Position numbers and translations under genes: made by a program. A model generated the notes under the pieces. That model was not told where the DNA came from, did no database searches, and saw only the letters and a program-made list of their open reading frames with translations. A DNA stretch of 64,000 nucleotides from Paraphoma chrysanthemicola (Eukaryota > Ascomycota > Dothideomycetes > Pleosporales > Phaeosphaeriaceae): NCBI GenBank assembly GCA_020744225.1, contig JAGMWG010000010.1:310001-374000 (forward strand), given 5' to 3'. Of the stretch, positions 11,166 to 22,727 are shown one piece after another (position 1 is the first letter of the stretch; every line of letters begins with the position of its first letter).

Positions 11166-12844
11166 TCCAGGTTGTTCTGCGGGCTTTTGTTGTCAGAGTG
11201 TGAATGGACAAACACGAAAGAGTAAAGCAGAGGTGATGAGCTACGCCAAGACCGGCAGCCATCTGACGAGAGAGATGCAGTCCACGTTGTCCAAATAAAT
11301 GAGACTGAACGCAAAACTCGGAAAAAACATATGGACAGACGCTACAACAGAGCAAGCGAAGCGGGAAAGGACTCAAAGTCTAGTTGGGCAGGCACCAGGT
11401 TCAACCAGGTGAAGCCAGGCTAGACATAACGGTTGGAGAGATGTGCGCCCAGGAATAACGCGATGAACTCGCTACTTACCTTTTCACCACATCTGGACGA
11501 TTGTGGGTCGAATTATTTAGGTTGAGCCGATAGCGCACTGAAGACAACTGTTGAGCCTCAAGTATGGGCGAACGCCTAGCAAAGTGGCTATACTGGTCGC
11601 ACTGGGAAGTTCTTCAAAGTGAATCTATAACATTGTCAGTGATATTGCTGATGCATTCTTGCGACTTTGATGTCTTACTTCGCGAAGATCAACGACAATC
11701 GCGCGTTACAAGTGCGTTGCTTCCTCGCACAAGCTTTGTGAATCGACGAAAGTCGTTGTGGCTTGAGTAATCACTGGGCGTGGCCAATGGCCAGGAACAA
11801 GAAAAGGTGTTGATTGTGGCTGGTATAGAGTGCTAGACTGATGGACATGGGCAGCACACGGAGGCCAAGAGAGGGATGACTAAGCCGCCAAGACACTAGC
11901 CTCGTTTCCAACTGAGTAAGAGCTGTTGTCAACTGAACGAGATGCTACTGCGGGTATATGTCGAGACGTTTGTTGCTATACTTGACGCCCTTACCCATGA
12001 GAAGCGCGAGGCCGTTACGAGCCACCGATGAAACGTGCATTTGAGGGTGTCAGCACCAGTAGCACACGTGCGGATGTCCTCAGTCCAGCTTCATCTTCTG
12101 CCTTCCCTTTTCACTTGTATATGCTTGTAACGTGCACGCCTGAAGGAAAAATTAACGAGTATTCAGTAGGAGTCATGCATTCAACAGATGATCAAGCTGA
12201 AGCAAAGAGCGTGCAATGAGGCTCCGGCACGTCAAATGAGAAAGAGGCTTACGTCCATCATCTCGCAAGGCACAAACTCACATGTGGGCACGTTTCTCCT
12301 CGACCACAAAACGACTCGCACACGTGCTCAACCCCGCAGACATTTGTACGTGCGTCTGAGTAGTCGGGTCTTCCATGCTAGATAGCGAAGCCGTCACTAC
12401 CCACCTGTCTTGGATACCTATATCTTCCGATCCTGGGCCGGTCCTTCCCGCATGATTTCCCTGCGTCCTCCCACTATGCAATAGCCGTAGACGCTTTCCG
12501 CTTCTTTTACAAAAGTGGGCTCGATGCGGTCGACACCCGGCAACTAGTTCGCATTGGAAATACCTTCCGCGAAGGATCTTAGGTGCATGCCTCGGGAACT
12601 AGGAAGAACCCCGACAGGGATCTAGACGGGTGAGTAGACTGATCATCACTCCACATCTTTTCTAAGAGTGTTTGTTTGTTGTCTCGATTATTCATTTATT
12701 TCATGTCTAGCATATCATATGGACTGTGAGCCTTTTTTTCTTCCTCGCTGGCATCATCCGCACATTGCAAACCTCCTCTTACACCAAATTAGGTTGAAGA
12801 ACAGAAGCTCAGAGTTTAGGCATCGCCTGGCTCTGTCCTGATTC
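11166..12844. other. Intergenic region, 1.7 kb
   Basis: Upstream region of HDA1 and downstream region of GAPDH. ORFs here are short, overlap on both strands and match nothing I know. No repeat or RNA gene seen. Confidence 0.6.
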
Positions 12845-14116
12845 CTAGGCGTTACCATCGACCTTGGCAATGTAGACCAAAAGGTCGAGGACACGGCGAG
12901 AGTAGCCCCACTCGTTGTCATACCATGAAACGAGTTTGACGAAGTTCTTGTTGAGGGAGATACCGGCCTTGGCGTCGAAGATGGACGAGCGAGTGTCACC
13001 GTTCAAATCGGAAGAGACGATGTCGTCCTCGGTGTAGCCGAGAATGCCTGTGAGAGTCAGAATTGATGCGTGTTCACGACAAATTTTGATACATACCGTT
13101 GAGCGGTCCGTCAGCAGCAGCCTTGATGGCCTCCTTGATCTCGTCGTATGAAGCACCCTTCTCGATGCGGACAGTCAAGTCGACAACGGAGACGTTTGCG
13201 GTGGGGACACGCATGGACATGCCGGTAAGCTTGCCGTTGAGTTCAGGAATGACCTTGCCGACAGCCTTGGCGGCACCGGTGCTGCTGGGAATGATGTTCT
13301 GAGCAGCGGTGCGGCCACCACGCCAGTCCTTGGCCGAAGGGCCGTCCACGACCTTTTGTGTAGCGGTGTAGGAGTGAACGGTGGTCATCAGACCCTCAAC
13401 AATGGTGAACTTGTCGTTGATGACCTTGGCAAGAGGAGCCAAGCAGTTGGTTGTGCAGGACGCGTTCGAGAGCACCTCGATGTCCGACTTGTAAGTCTCG
13501 TTGTTGACGCCCATGACGAACATGGGAGCATCAGCAGATGGAGCGGAGATGACGACCTTCTTGGCACCACCCTTCAAGTGAGCCTTGGCCTTCTCGGTGG
13601 TTGTGAAAACACCGGTGGACTCGACGACGTAGTAGGCGCCAGTCTCGCTCCATGGAATGTTGCCGGGGTCCTTCTCCATGTAGAAGCGGATGGTCTTGCC
13701 GTTGATGGTCAGGTTGTTGCCGTCGACCTTGATGTCGCCCTTGAACTGTCCGTGTGTGCTGTCATACTTGAGCATGTATGCCTAGGCGTGCATTAGCCAT
13801 TGTTACAAAAACACCGTTTCCGCGAAGCTCGCTCTTCTTTGGGCGACTGCAATTGATGTGAGGACTATAGATGCTTACGGCGTAGTGAGGCTCGATGAAG
13901 GGGTCGTTGACGGCGACGATCTCGACATCGTTGTGCTCGATGCTGCAGGCTGTTGTTAGCCGATAAGCTCCTTCAACAGCTCCAAAGGAAGCTCTACTTA
14001 CGCATTGCGGAAGACAATACGGCCAATGCGACCGAAGCCGTTGATTCCGACCTGTGAAGCTGTCAATGCCTGCCGCCAGGTCAAGCGGGGTAGAAGGAGC
14101 TCACCTTGACGACCAT
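12845..14116 (-). CDS. gpdA: Glyceraldehyde-3-phosphate dehydrogenase
   Basis: Glycolytic enzyme oxidising glyceraldehyde-3-phosphate with NAD+ and phosphate. Exons are 14116-14105, 14051-14002, 13942-13879, 13781-13097 and 13047-12845, giving 337 residues, the usual length. The first exon codes only for MVVK. The Rossmann start VGINGFGRIGR, the active-site SNASCTTNC (Cys151), the S-loop segment with VPTANVSVVDLTV and the C-terminal NFVKLVSWYDNEWGYS block are all present. The binding sites of the gpd1 and gpd2 primers used in Alternaria/Cochliobolus phylogeny lie intact in exons 2 and 4. The third base of codons is strongly C-rich, as expected for a highly expressed fungal gene. It is divergent from the cytochrome oxidase gene. 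Confidence 0.99.
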
Positions 14117-14202
14117 GATGAATTGATTCTTGTGCTGGGACTAAGTCAGTGGTGATGGTAGATGGTGTTGATAAGAGGCGCGCTCACTGTTTAAAGGTAA
14201 TT

Positions 14203-14232
14203 GAAGGGGGTATGGGGTGGGAAGGAGAAGAG
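14203..14232 (-). promoter_or_regulatory. gpdA: Pyrimidine-rich tract in the GAPDH leader
   Basis: Read on the gene strand this is an almost pure C/T stretch ending about 85 bases before the start codon. Such CT boxes near the transcription start are typical of strongly expressed genes in filamentous fungi. Function is inferred. Confidence 0.4.
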
Positions 14233-14298
14233 ATTTGCTGTTGATGGAAGGCGCGGTGTTTGTTGGGTCTGCTGGTGGGGTGACGAGCGGGGCAATGC

Positions 14299-14306
14299 TT
14301 AAATAT
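14299..14306 (-). promoter_or_regulatory. gpdA: TATA-like element of GAPDH
   Basis: The gene strand reads ATATTTAA about 185 bases before the start codon and upstream of the CT tract, a plausible TATA position. No transcription start is known. Confidence 0.3.
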
Positions 14307-15142
14307 GCTCTGCAAAGACCAGAACGAGACGTCACAGGTGTTAGTACTTTTTCTGTAATCCGATATGCTGCACGGCCGGACCCAATAATATACTGTTTGT
14401 GCTCCCACACACCCGGCCGGGTGCTGGACCTGGACCTCTGGTGGAAAGCCTCCTACCTCGGGCACGTGCTGTCGTCGAGGAGGGCGTGCGGAATACAACG
14501 GAGCGCAAGGCTCAGCTCGGCTTTGTTCACTCTCGTGCTTGAGACATTGCCCGAGGCTTTCACTCCATTCGGTCTCTGCTCGAAAGAGCCTCTTCACTGA
14601 GAAGCTGCTCGTGATGTGGTCGAAGCTGTACCCTTGCATATTTGCTGCATATTTCTGGACTTGGCCGTTGCAGCCAGAGCACGCACAGCGAGACGGATTG
14701 TTCATCCGATACCGCTTACGAAAGAGCTATGCGCGTGTCGCGTAATGCCTCATGTTGGTGGGATGACTGACATGCCGTCAAAAGCACTCTCATGTTTGCT
14801 GGCGCGCCGGACCCATGATGTGCAGGTGCCTTTGGTCATTCATTCGATAAGATAAATTACAAGCGCTACGCAGTGGGATCGGACTGCGCGGGGAGGCGAA
14901 CGTTTTGTCTAACCACCGAAAGTCCTGCCGTCGAGTCAACGACACAGGTGTTGAGGTACTCTGAGGCGTGGGCAAGCATCCGCGGCCGACATGAGGGAGC
15001 TAGGAGAGGGATTAGCTAAGAGCTCACCACATAATTTTTTGGTGTCACAATGGCGTGCAAAACCGTCGCATGTACCTGCATAAAGAGCAGAACGGAGATG
15101 AACGTCTGAGGGGCGAAAGGGACACACCTTCGTAGGGCTGAC

Positions 15143-15165
15143 AGCTCGAGCTCGAGCTCGAGCTC
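15143..15165. repeat. AGCTCG hexamer microsatellite
   Basis: Just under four head-to-tail copies of AGCTCG. The unit contains overlapping palindromes, so the tract is self-complementary. It lies in non-coding DNA. Confidence 0.9.
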
Positions 15166-16077
15166 AGGAAGCTTTCCACGATGATGGCAGCTGAGGTCCA
15201 AGCTTGCGGCACCGGTTGTGCCACAGCGACGAAGAAGTACCACGCATTTCAAACCAACAACAAAGACATAGAGCACAAGCGATGGCATATCACAGGATTA
15301 CTTCGAGGTCTCGCTCGGAGCTCTCTGGTCTAAAAATGTGACTGTTCCCTTTCGAGGCTTCACGCACTTTGACTGCAAAGGCGGTTTATAGCAGACCACT
15401 ACGAAGATGCAGACAACGACTACATAAGGCGTATGGCCTCCGAATGTCGCTACCCCAAGCTCTTAATGTACTGGTGAAGTTCTCCCAGCACATGCGTGGA
15501 GAAACTTTGAACAAGCGCGTGAGGCAGTTTGCGGGCGTTTCCTGGAGCGTGTCGGGCGTCGTAATCTGTCGTCGCGACATGCATATAAGCGTGCTCCCTT
15601 GACTCCTAAAGATGAATACAATCTTGTCGCTGTATATTGTACATCACCATGGACGCGACGATGGGTGGATGGTACATGCACAGCCACGTGCGTCAGTCCA
15701 CGGAGAATACCTTCGACTTTCGCGAGCAGCAACAACGATGCGCACAGCCTTGCGGAGCGTGCGATCGAGGACATATGCAGTCGGCTCACCTCCAATATTG
15801 CCTACATCAGGTCTCACGATGCCGTTGAAGCGGTGTTGAAGCTCGTGGTGAGGCTGGAGGCTGCAGCCAATGATGACTAAGGTGATAATATCATGCCACT
15901 GCCTGTCGTGGTGGTCGGGCCGCTTGGCATGCTCCCGCAACCTCATTTTCGCGAATTGCTCCTTGTACCGACCTCCACCACCACCCATCATCAACCCATT
16001 GGCAGCTGCAGGTCCCTCGACGGGAAGCGACTCCCTTTCCTTTCAATTTTTCGACACTCTCCACTCCACCCGCCGCC

Positions 16078-16872
16078 ATGCTGCGCTCCTCCCTCGCCAG
16101 GGCTTCGAGGAGCTCGGCTGCCGTCATCCCATCGACCGCGACACGCACAGCGCTGCCCCGGGCTGCCCCCGTAGCCTGCCAGCTTCAGCAGACCCGCCAG
16201 GCCCACGCCATCTCCAACCCGACGCTCGCCAACATCGAGAAGCGATGGGAAGACATGCCTCCCCAGGAGCAGGCCGACCTCTGGATGTCATTGAGGGATC
16301 GCATGAAGGTTGACTGGAAGGAGATGACTCTGCAGGAGAAGAAGGCCGGTGCGTAAAAACCTTCCGGGCGCATCAGCTGGCTGTGAGCCGTCGCATGACG
16401 TATCTGGTGTTCTCATCAAGGTACCCGAGGCAGCCCGCTGGCCCAGTGCGCCCACATCAAAGCTATCACGACCACCGCAGAGTCGCCGATAAGGACACCC
16501 AGCTGACAACTCTGTGCCTCACAGCATACTACATCGCTTTCGGTCCCCACGGTCCTCGTCGACCACCGCCCCCGGATGAGGGACGCAATGTCTTCTTCCT
16601 CTCCGCTGGTGTGATCGCCGCCGCCTTCGCCGTGTTCGCATTCACGCGCATGTTCGCCAGCCCCATCCGACCACGCACCATGACCAAGGAGTGGCAAGAG
16701 GCTTCTGAGGAGTACCTGAAGGTGCGTATCTTGCTACTGCCGTACTTAGCAAAAGGTCGCTAACAGATCGTAGGCCCAAGGTTCCGAACCCATCACTGGC
16801 TACAAGGGTATGTTGGTGCAGTCCAAGTCTGAAAAGGAGCTTGGTACTGGAGAGAAGGTCAACGACGAGTAA
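16078..16872 (+). CDS. cox5: Cytochrome c oxidase subunit IV (fungal subunit 5), mitochondrial
   Basis: Nuclear-encoded subunit of respiratory complex IV in the inner mitochondrial membrane. Exons are 16078-16348, 16525-16721 and 16774-16872, giving 188 residues. An Arg/Ser/Ala-rich presequence (LRSSLARASRSSAA) precedes the matrix part (ISNPTLANIEKRWEDMPPQEQADLW, DRMKVDWKEMTLQEKKA). YYIAFGPHGPRRPP leads into the single membrane helix (VFFLSAGVIAAAFAVFAFTRMF), followed by the intermembrane tail (TMTKEWQEASEEYLK, SEPITGYKG). The first intron, 176 nt, is the longest I placed in the window. The 5' flank is pyrimidine-rich just before the ATG. Confidence 0.96.
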
Positions 16873-18183
16873 GGGGTATGAGCAGATGCATCACAGCATA
16901 CAACCAATACCAACACCGATACCTCATTTCCTTGAGTCAAATTTTCGCTTGGTACTGCCTGTGAGCACACAACAAGACTTGGAGGGTACAAGCCGCAGCA
17001 TGAACGGCGATTGTCATATTAGTCCTCAGTGTACAGAATTAGAGGCATTTGCGCGTTTGACTTTGCGGCTCCCAGCTCAATCTTGTGTACTCCACCAGCT
17101 TGTACGCATAGTGCTACTCTCCAATCCACGCGCTCTTCCTCCTGGCCACACGGGTATTTCATGGCGTGAGCGACTTGACCAATGCCCACAATTTCTATTC
17201 TCACACCCAATAGCATCGCCGGCATTGAGCGAGTGTCACGCCACTTGCTGAGCTAATAGTTTGCGGAATTACACCTTTGAGCTGACTTCCGCATTTGGTA
17301 AGTGGCTGCTGACGGGAGGTTGCCTCAAATCTATTCGTCACCTGACTTCTCCATTCATCTCCCCAGACAAGGCTTGTATAGAATGGTTTTCGCACGACAA
17401 AGAAAATTCTGTACATGGTATAGACCTTTACCGTTTTGGCCAAATCCGGTCTTGCAATCTTCCATAAGCACTCTCTTGACACTATCAGCCATCCTATAGC
17501 TACCCCCGGAATGCTAAAGTCATGCAGGGACGTTTCCTGTAACTATTCTCCTTGGCGTTTTCCGAGAATTCGCATTCTGTCACTTAAATAAATCTGATCA
17601 AATGTTGAGGTCTGCATAGACCTTTGACAGTACGGAACCTCTTAAATGTTTACTGAGATACGTCGTCCCGAAAGTTTTGCTATCTTGATACCATATTCAC
17701 GTGCATTGTGGCTAGTTACAATTACGCTCATACTCTCTTATGTGAGCTAGGCACCGTAGCTAGAAGGTATTCAATACCGTATAGAGTGCAACCTGGAATC
17801 GCAGTCCTGTGCGAGGGCTGCCGAGACTGTCCTACTAGAGTTGCCTAGGTGCAGTATCAGAAACGCAAGATCATCGCTGCGCTTTACCAGAGTCCGTTGA
17901 CCGTGGCCACATTGGTGAGCACAATGTCGAGCTGATGCCGCCATCCGCGGCCGAGCATCAAAGATGTTCGCCACTGATGAGCGTCGTGTAAGCACCTGAT
18001 CTGTCAGTGTTGCGTGCCGCGGCCGGGATAAGAGCACATGCTGCATGCGAATGCATTACTCAGAAGAGCCTTTGTGAATTTCAAATCTTCATTGTACAAG
18101 GCATTTCGAAACATCAGCACGCTTGCAAAGCGAACCTGGTCGAAAGCTACGCATCCCGGGGAATCTAAGTCCGCCTAGCCATT
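16873..18183. other. Intergenic region between converging genes, 1.3 kb
   Basis: Shared 3' flank of the cytochrome oxidase gene and the 1112-residue unknown gene. Somewhat AT-rich from 17.5 to 17.75 kb. No gene, repeat or RNA recognised. Confidence 0.6.
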
Positions 18184-21100
18184 CTATATAAAGTCACCAG
18201 CGTCCAACTCCGGCACCCCCACGCTCTCTGCCGCCTTGACAACTGGTCTCTCCAAGCTCATTAGCCGATCGTACTGCTCTCTGATATCTACATCCTTGAT
18301 CGTCTCTGTCCCACCCAACTGGATCGTTCGGAGTATGCACTTGCCATCCCTGATCCAAAATGCCAGTAGAACATTCTCCTCTGGCATACCCAGCACAATC
18401 GCACCTGGCTTGAACACGCTGTTACTCATCTTGCCTGACGCTTTCTTGAGCTTGCGTGGCGATAGTGTGCCTTTGGATGTATACTCAAACTGAATAATTT
18501 CCGTCATAGCATTTGCAACAATCAATGTCGAACCCGATGGCGATTGTGCCGCTGCTACGATTTTCGTGCTATATGTTTCATTCTGCAGCGGGTCGTATCC
18601 GGGGAATGGGATCATGACGGGGTACTCTTTGCCTAGAAAGGCCGTCACCAATGCGGCACGGTGCGCAGAGTCGTAGAAAACGCTTGTGATGTCGCCGTCG
18701 TTGAGAACCCAGGGTGGAAGTTTGAACGAGCGCGAGTGCTCAGATATGGTGCCCACAGGCTCGCGAGTAATGTCGTAGACATCGATGTAGACGCAGTGAT
18801 CGCCCAGTTGCGTGGCGACGACGAGGCGCTGGCTGTCTGTGGAGAAGTAAAGTTTCCTAGATATGACCGCTGTTTGTCTGGATTGTTCTTCGGCTGCTTC
18901 TTTAAAGTTGAGTGCTTTGGTATGCGCGCCGAACCACCCGCCGGAGTCTGGAGATGCAGGTTCTGTGACAGAGTCGTCACTTGTCGTCCGTGCTACGGCA
19001 ATGGACCGCCTCTGTGACAAGCCTCCTCGTAGTTCGTACACGTCCATTTGGTGCTGGAAAGCGACCTTCTTTAAGCCTCGATCTAAAATGAACAGATCAA
19101 TCTGGTCATTCATGGATACTGCAACATGCTTGTCATCCTTCGAAACAGCAATACATGCCTCATGCGAGCGCCCATTCACGTCTAGCTCGATCTCATCGAC
19201 GGTCGTAGGAGTTAACCCATCAAAAATCATGAGTTTCTTCTTAGATGTCGTCTTTGCCGCGATGACTGCACATCGTCGGCCTCCAGCCGCAACTGCTTCC
19301 ACTCCTTCGACGTCATATCTGCAGGCCTGCATGGCGCCAGCATCCGAGGATGATGTTTCGAAGCGTGCGACACGATCTCCATTCTTCCCCCAAAAGAACA
19401 TCGAGTTGCCAGTTGAGGAAAAGGAAAAGCATGGATCTGCTGGCAAAGACGTCTTGCCTTTCCCCTTGGTCGTGGGCTTGCGTCGCATGGAGCTAGCTAT
19501 CCTTGCACTCCGACTGACTGATTTGGGCTTTGCGTAGGATTCCGCACTCCAAGTCAAAGCAGATGAGGGGCCATGCGATGTCTCTCTGGTCAGGTCGAAA
19601 GGCGTAGGCCGCGATATGATGCCGGAACTACTCTCTAGTGGAGTATGCACGGGAATAGGCAAATTCATTGAGCGCCTAGAGCCAGGATCGATGGGTATAG
19701 GTAGGTCTAACGATGCTGTGTACAGATTGCGTCGATTCGCGGGCATAATGGAACCATCTGAGCGCGTGCGTTGCGGCTCGACACCTATTGAAAGCGGACT
19801 GACAGGAGACTCAGTATAGTTTGGGAGCCTCGATTCCATGGGCTGGGATTTGCTCAACTCAGAGCTTGGCTGTGATACTGTCGTTGGTACACTGATGTTC
19901 ATTGTCGATTGTCCCGGGAAGTTGGTGCTCAACGCCCCGCTCGACACGGATTGTGAGGTCGATGAAGCGGAGGTGAGCATGTAAGATCCTTCGCTAGCGC
20001 CAGAGTATTGGCTTTGGCCGTGTTCTGCATGAGTCTCCTGTTCTTCACTTATGGCGACCCGGTGCAAAGGCTCTAACAAGCGTGCACATTTGATGGTTTC
20101 CTTCGACTCGCAACTTGGACAGCGCACTCCCTCTTTCCATTGGACGAAGGTTGCATGCTCCTCCAGACTCTCGTAGGCCCACTTGTCGCTCCATCTGAGT
20201 TGGTAAGCCAGATACTTGCTTGGTACCGCGTGAAGTTTCGAACAATCGACCACGTAGACTGGAAGATTTGGTCCGTCCACATGCTGGACGTGGACGGGTG
20301 TATTCGGTGCTGCGATTCGATGTATCCACTTCGTCACTGTATCTTCACTACTGATAAGGCCTGGCTGCCTAGTGGTGAGATGTCTCAAGGCGTCCTCAGA
20401 CTCCAGGGCCAATTTTGGCGCGAGGAATTCTGCGAGGTTCGTCAATGAGACTTCGAACAAAGGCTGTAGATTCGCAACTAGTTTCTTGTACTTTGCATAC
20501 CGCGGAGTCGTTGTGGGTGAGGTCATCTGATGCTGCAGAATTGAGTCTTGACGCGAGAGAAAGCTGTCGAGGCTGTCATCCCATTCAAAGAGAGTTGCTG
20601 CCAAGGACTCCATGATAGTGTTCGATGGCAACATAGCGCCTTTGAAGTGAAAGATGGAGATGATTAAGCTCGATCTCTGATGGTACAGCTGCTCGAAGAT
20701 CTCGTCATTTTCGATTGTAGATGGCTCCCAGGCGGATGTGCCGTGAAGCCGACCAAGATCGATGTATCTTTGCGTAATGGCACTTTCGATCGCCCATAGA
20801 AAGTCATAGAGTACGATATAAGCATCAACACAATCCTCGTCCTCTTCCGCAATTGCAATGATGAGAGGAGTCACAGATACTTCAGGTTTGATGTCAAGAG
20901 GGTACTGTAATTGTCAGCATGGTCAAGATGATATGATATGATTACTTTACTTACTATACCTGAAGCATATGTAGGGAGCTGTGCATTACCCCTCTCAACC
21001 GTATACGCATCTGCGTGGTCTTGATCTTTTATGAGGCCCAGTATGTTGCTGCATATATGCTGGATAATGTAGTCCTCTAATACTCTTGCTTCTTTCCCTG

Positions 21101-21572
21101 TCCAAGCCTCGCCAAGTGCCTTTTGAAGACAGCTTACGTTTTGTCGAGAGATTGAGTCTTTGTAGAGAAGCAGCAGACGCAGTCCAGACAGGATGGTGAG
21201 GGCCCACACAAGTTCTGAATGTGCCAGGTGTTTCGTTTCCGAGTGAGCTCCGATGTTACGAGATCTCCTTCCAGTCCTAATCAGGTACAATATCGATGAG
21301 TAGAGCAACTCAGGTGGTATTAGACATGGCTTTATTGGTGTGAAGAGATGCAATGCATCAGTTGCACCGATCAAGTAGCAGCGCTGAAGGTCGAAGATGG
21401 TTTTAATCCACGCGATCGCTTGGTCATTTCCAGCACCGGTACCGATTTCATCGTTCTCTGTTAATGTGTTTCGTAAAGCATGCTGACCGATTACCTCGCG
21501 CAGCGCAGTGCAAGCGTTGTTGCGTTGAAGGGTGTCCCATACTACAGCAAGTTTCCTGTGCTGGGAGAACAT
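18184..21572 (-). CDS. Large protein of unknown function with a CxxC motif and a probable beta-propeller
   Basis: Exons are 21572-20955 and 20904-18184, giving 1112 residues; the donor is GTAAGT after YASGI and the acceptor leads into YPLDIKPE. I do not recognise the family. Residues 1-400 are mostly alpha-helical in character (long stretches of L, I, A with charged faces). A small possible metal site RCPSCESKETIKC sits at 467-479 (Cys468, Cys471, Cys479). Residues 490-690 are a disordered Ser/Thr/Pro linker with a basic patch (SMRRKPTTKGKGK). The last 400 residues show repeated strand patterns such as CFSFSSTGNSMFFWGKNGDRVARF, KHVAVSMNDQIDLFIL, LYFSTDSQRLVVATQLGDHCVYIDVYD and TLIVANAMTEIIQFEY, which resemble WD40-like blades. 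A cytoplasmic scaffold or regulator is possible but unproven. Confidence 0.8.
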
Positions 21573-22727
21573 GGACGCGGGAAAGTGGGTGGGGCAGTAT
21601 GTCGGCGGCAGTGGCGTGGCCTAGAGTGAACAACGTTGTGGCTTCTGGAATGCAAGAGGTACTGGTCTGATTGAGATGCATGGCGGCTTCAGGTAGATTG
21701 CGCGTTAACGTTGTTGTTGGGCGTCGCTGCCTGCGCGATTGCACAAACCAGCCGTGGGCAGAAAGAGCGGCGTGGTGCAGGCGCAAGCGATGCAGATGAA
21801 GTACATGTGACAGGGCAGAACAGATCTGCGTCTAATTTGCCTTGACGTAGCGAATTTTGGGGGCCACCCACACCGCTGTCAAGGGGCCTTGTGTAATCTG
21901 GTGCAGGCCCGACCTACGGATCGAGCGAGCGAATCAAAATTAACTCCCGTCACCCTGGCCCGGATCACGCACAAGGCAAACGATCAACCCAGTAACAGTG
22001 TCTTGGGAATCCAATTTTAGCTTTACCGGTCGCGGGGCTTATATTTGATGACCAGAATTGGCAGGTGGTGGGTGACACTACACACGATGGCAAAATATCT
22101 CTAATAGAGGCCGGATCTAGTCGAATATTCGTCGTGTCGAGGGCCGTGTACTTAATGGTCTAGTTAACCTCCAGATAGAAGATTGAAAGTGCTTCAAGTA
22201 TTTCATCGCGTGTGTTGGTAACAAGGCATTTGTGGCGATCAATTGATCAAGGACTTTCATAACACCAACCTGTTGGCTCTGGAGAAAAGCTCTTTACCAC
22301 GAGCTTCTGCAAAGCCTGTTTTCTTGGAAAGAGAAGCTTGAATGAATAGAGTGAATGCATTGCATCATACCCAGCGCATATCCTTCATGGATCTGAGTGA
22401 CAAGGGACCATCTTAGGACTGTCTGCGCTCTTCGAGCTGTATCAGCGTCAGTCACGCGACATCAACGCATATATTAACCCTTTCCAAATCCGCTGGGACA
22501 CTCCAGAACGCCATCGCATGAGCTTTTCGTTTCAGCGAAATCTCCGCAGGTACTAAGGACCTGTTGGCGATGACATTGAGGCTATTATTACTGCCTATCA
22601 GCGCATAATCCGGCTGCACTGAACCAAAAGGAAGCAGCGAATGTGATGCTTATGTTCTCGCATTAGAAGCGGAAAGGGGCAGTATCAGAAACATTCAACA
22701 TTTAATGAAGGTAAAGAACCCCCCTTC
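21573..22727. other. Intergenic region, 1.2 kb
   Basis: Promoter of the 1112-residue gene and 3' flank of the permease gene. No coding or repeat feature supported. Confidence 0.6.

Larger units (their letters stand above)
14233..16077. other. Divergent GAPDH / cytochrome oxidase intergenic region
   Basis: About 1.8 kb between two highly expressed energy-metabolism genes transcribed away from each other. Apart from promoter elements and a short hexamer repeat I see no gene. Confidence 0.55.

Noticed and set aside
13356..13796. Plus-strand ORF over GAPDH
   Set aside because: Shadow of the strongly biased GAPDH codons; antisense to a certain gene.
15143..15165. CRISPR-like or origin-like repeat
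   Set aside because: Only a short head-to-tail hexamer without spacers; a plain microsatellite.
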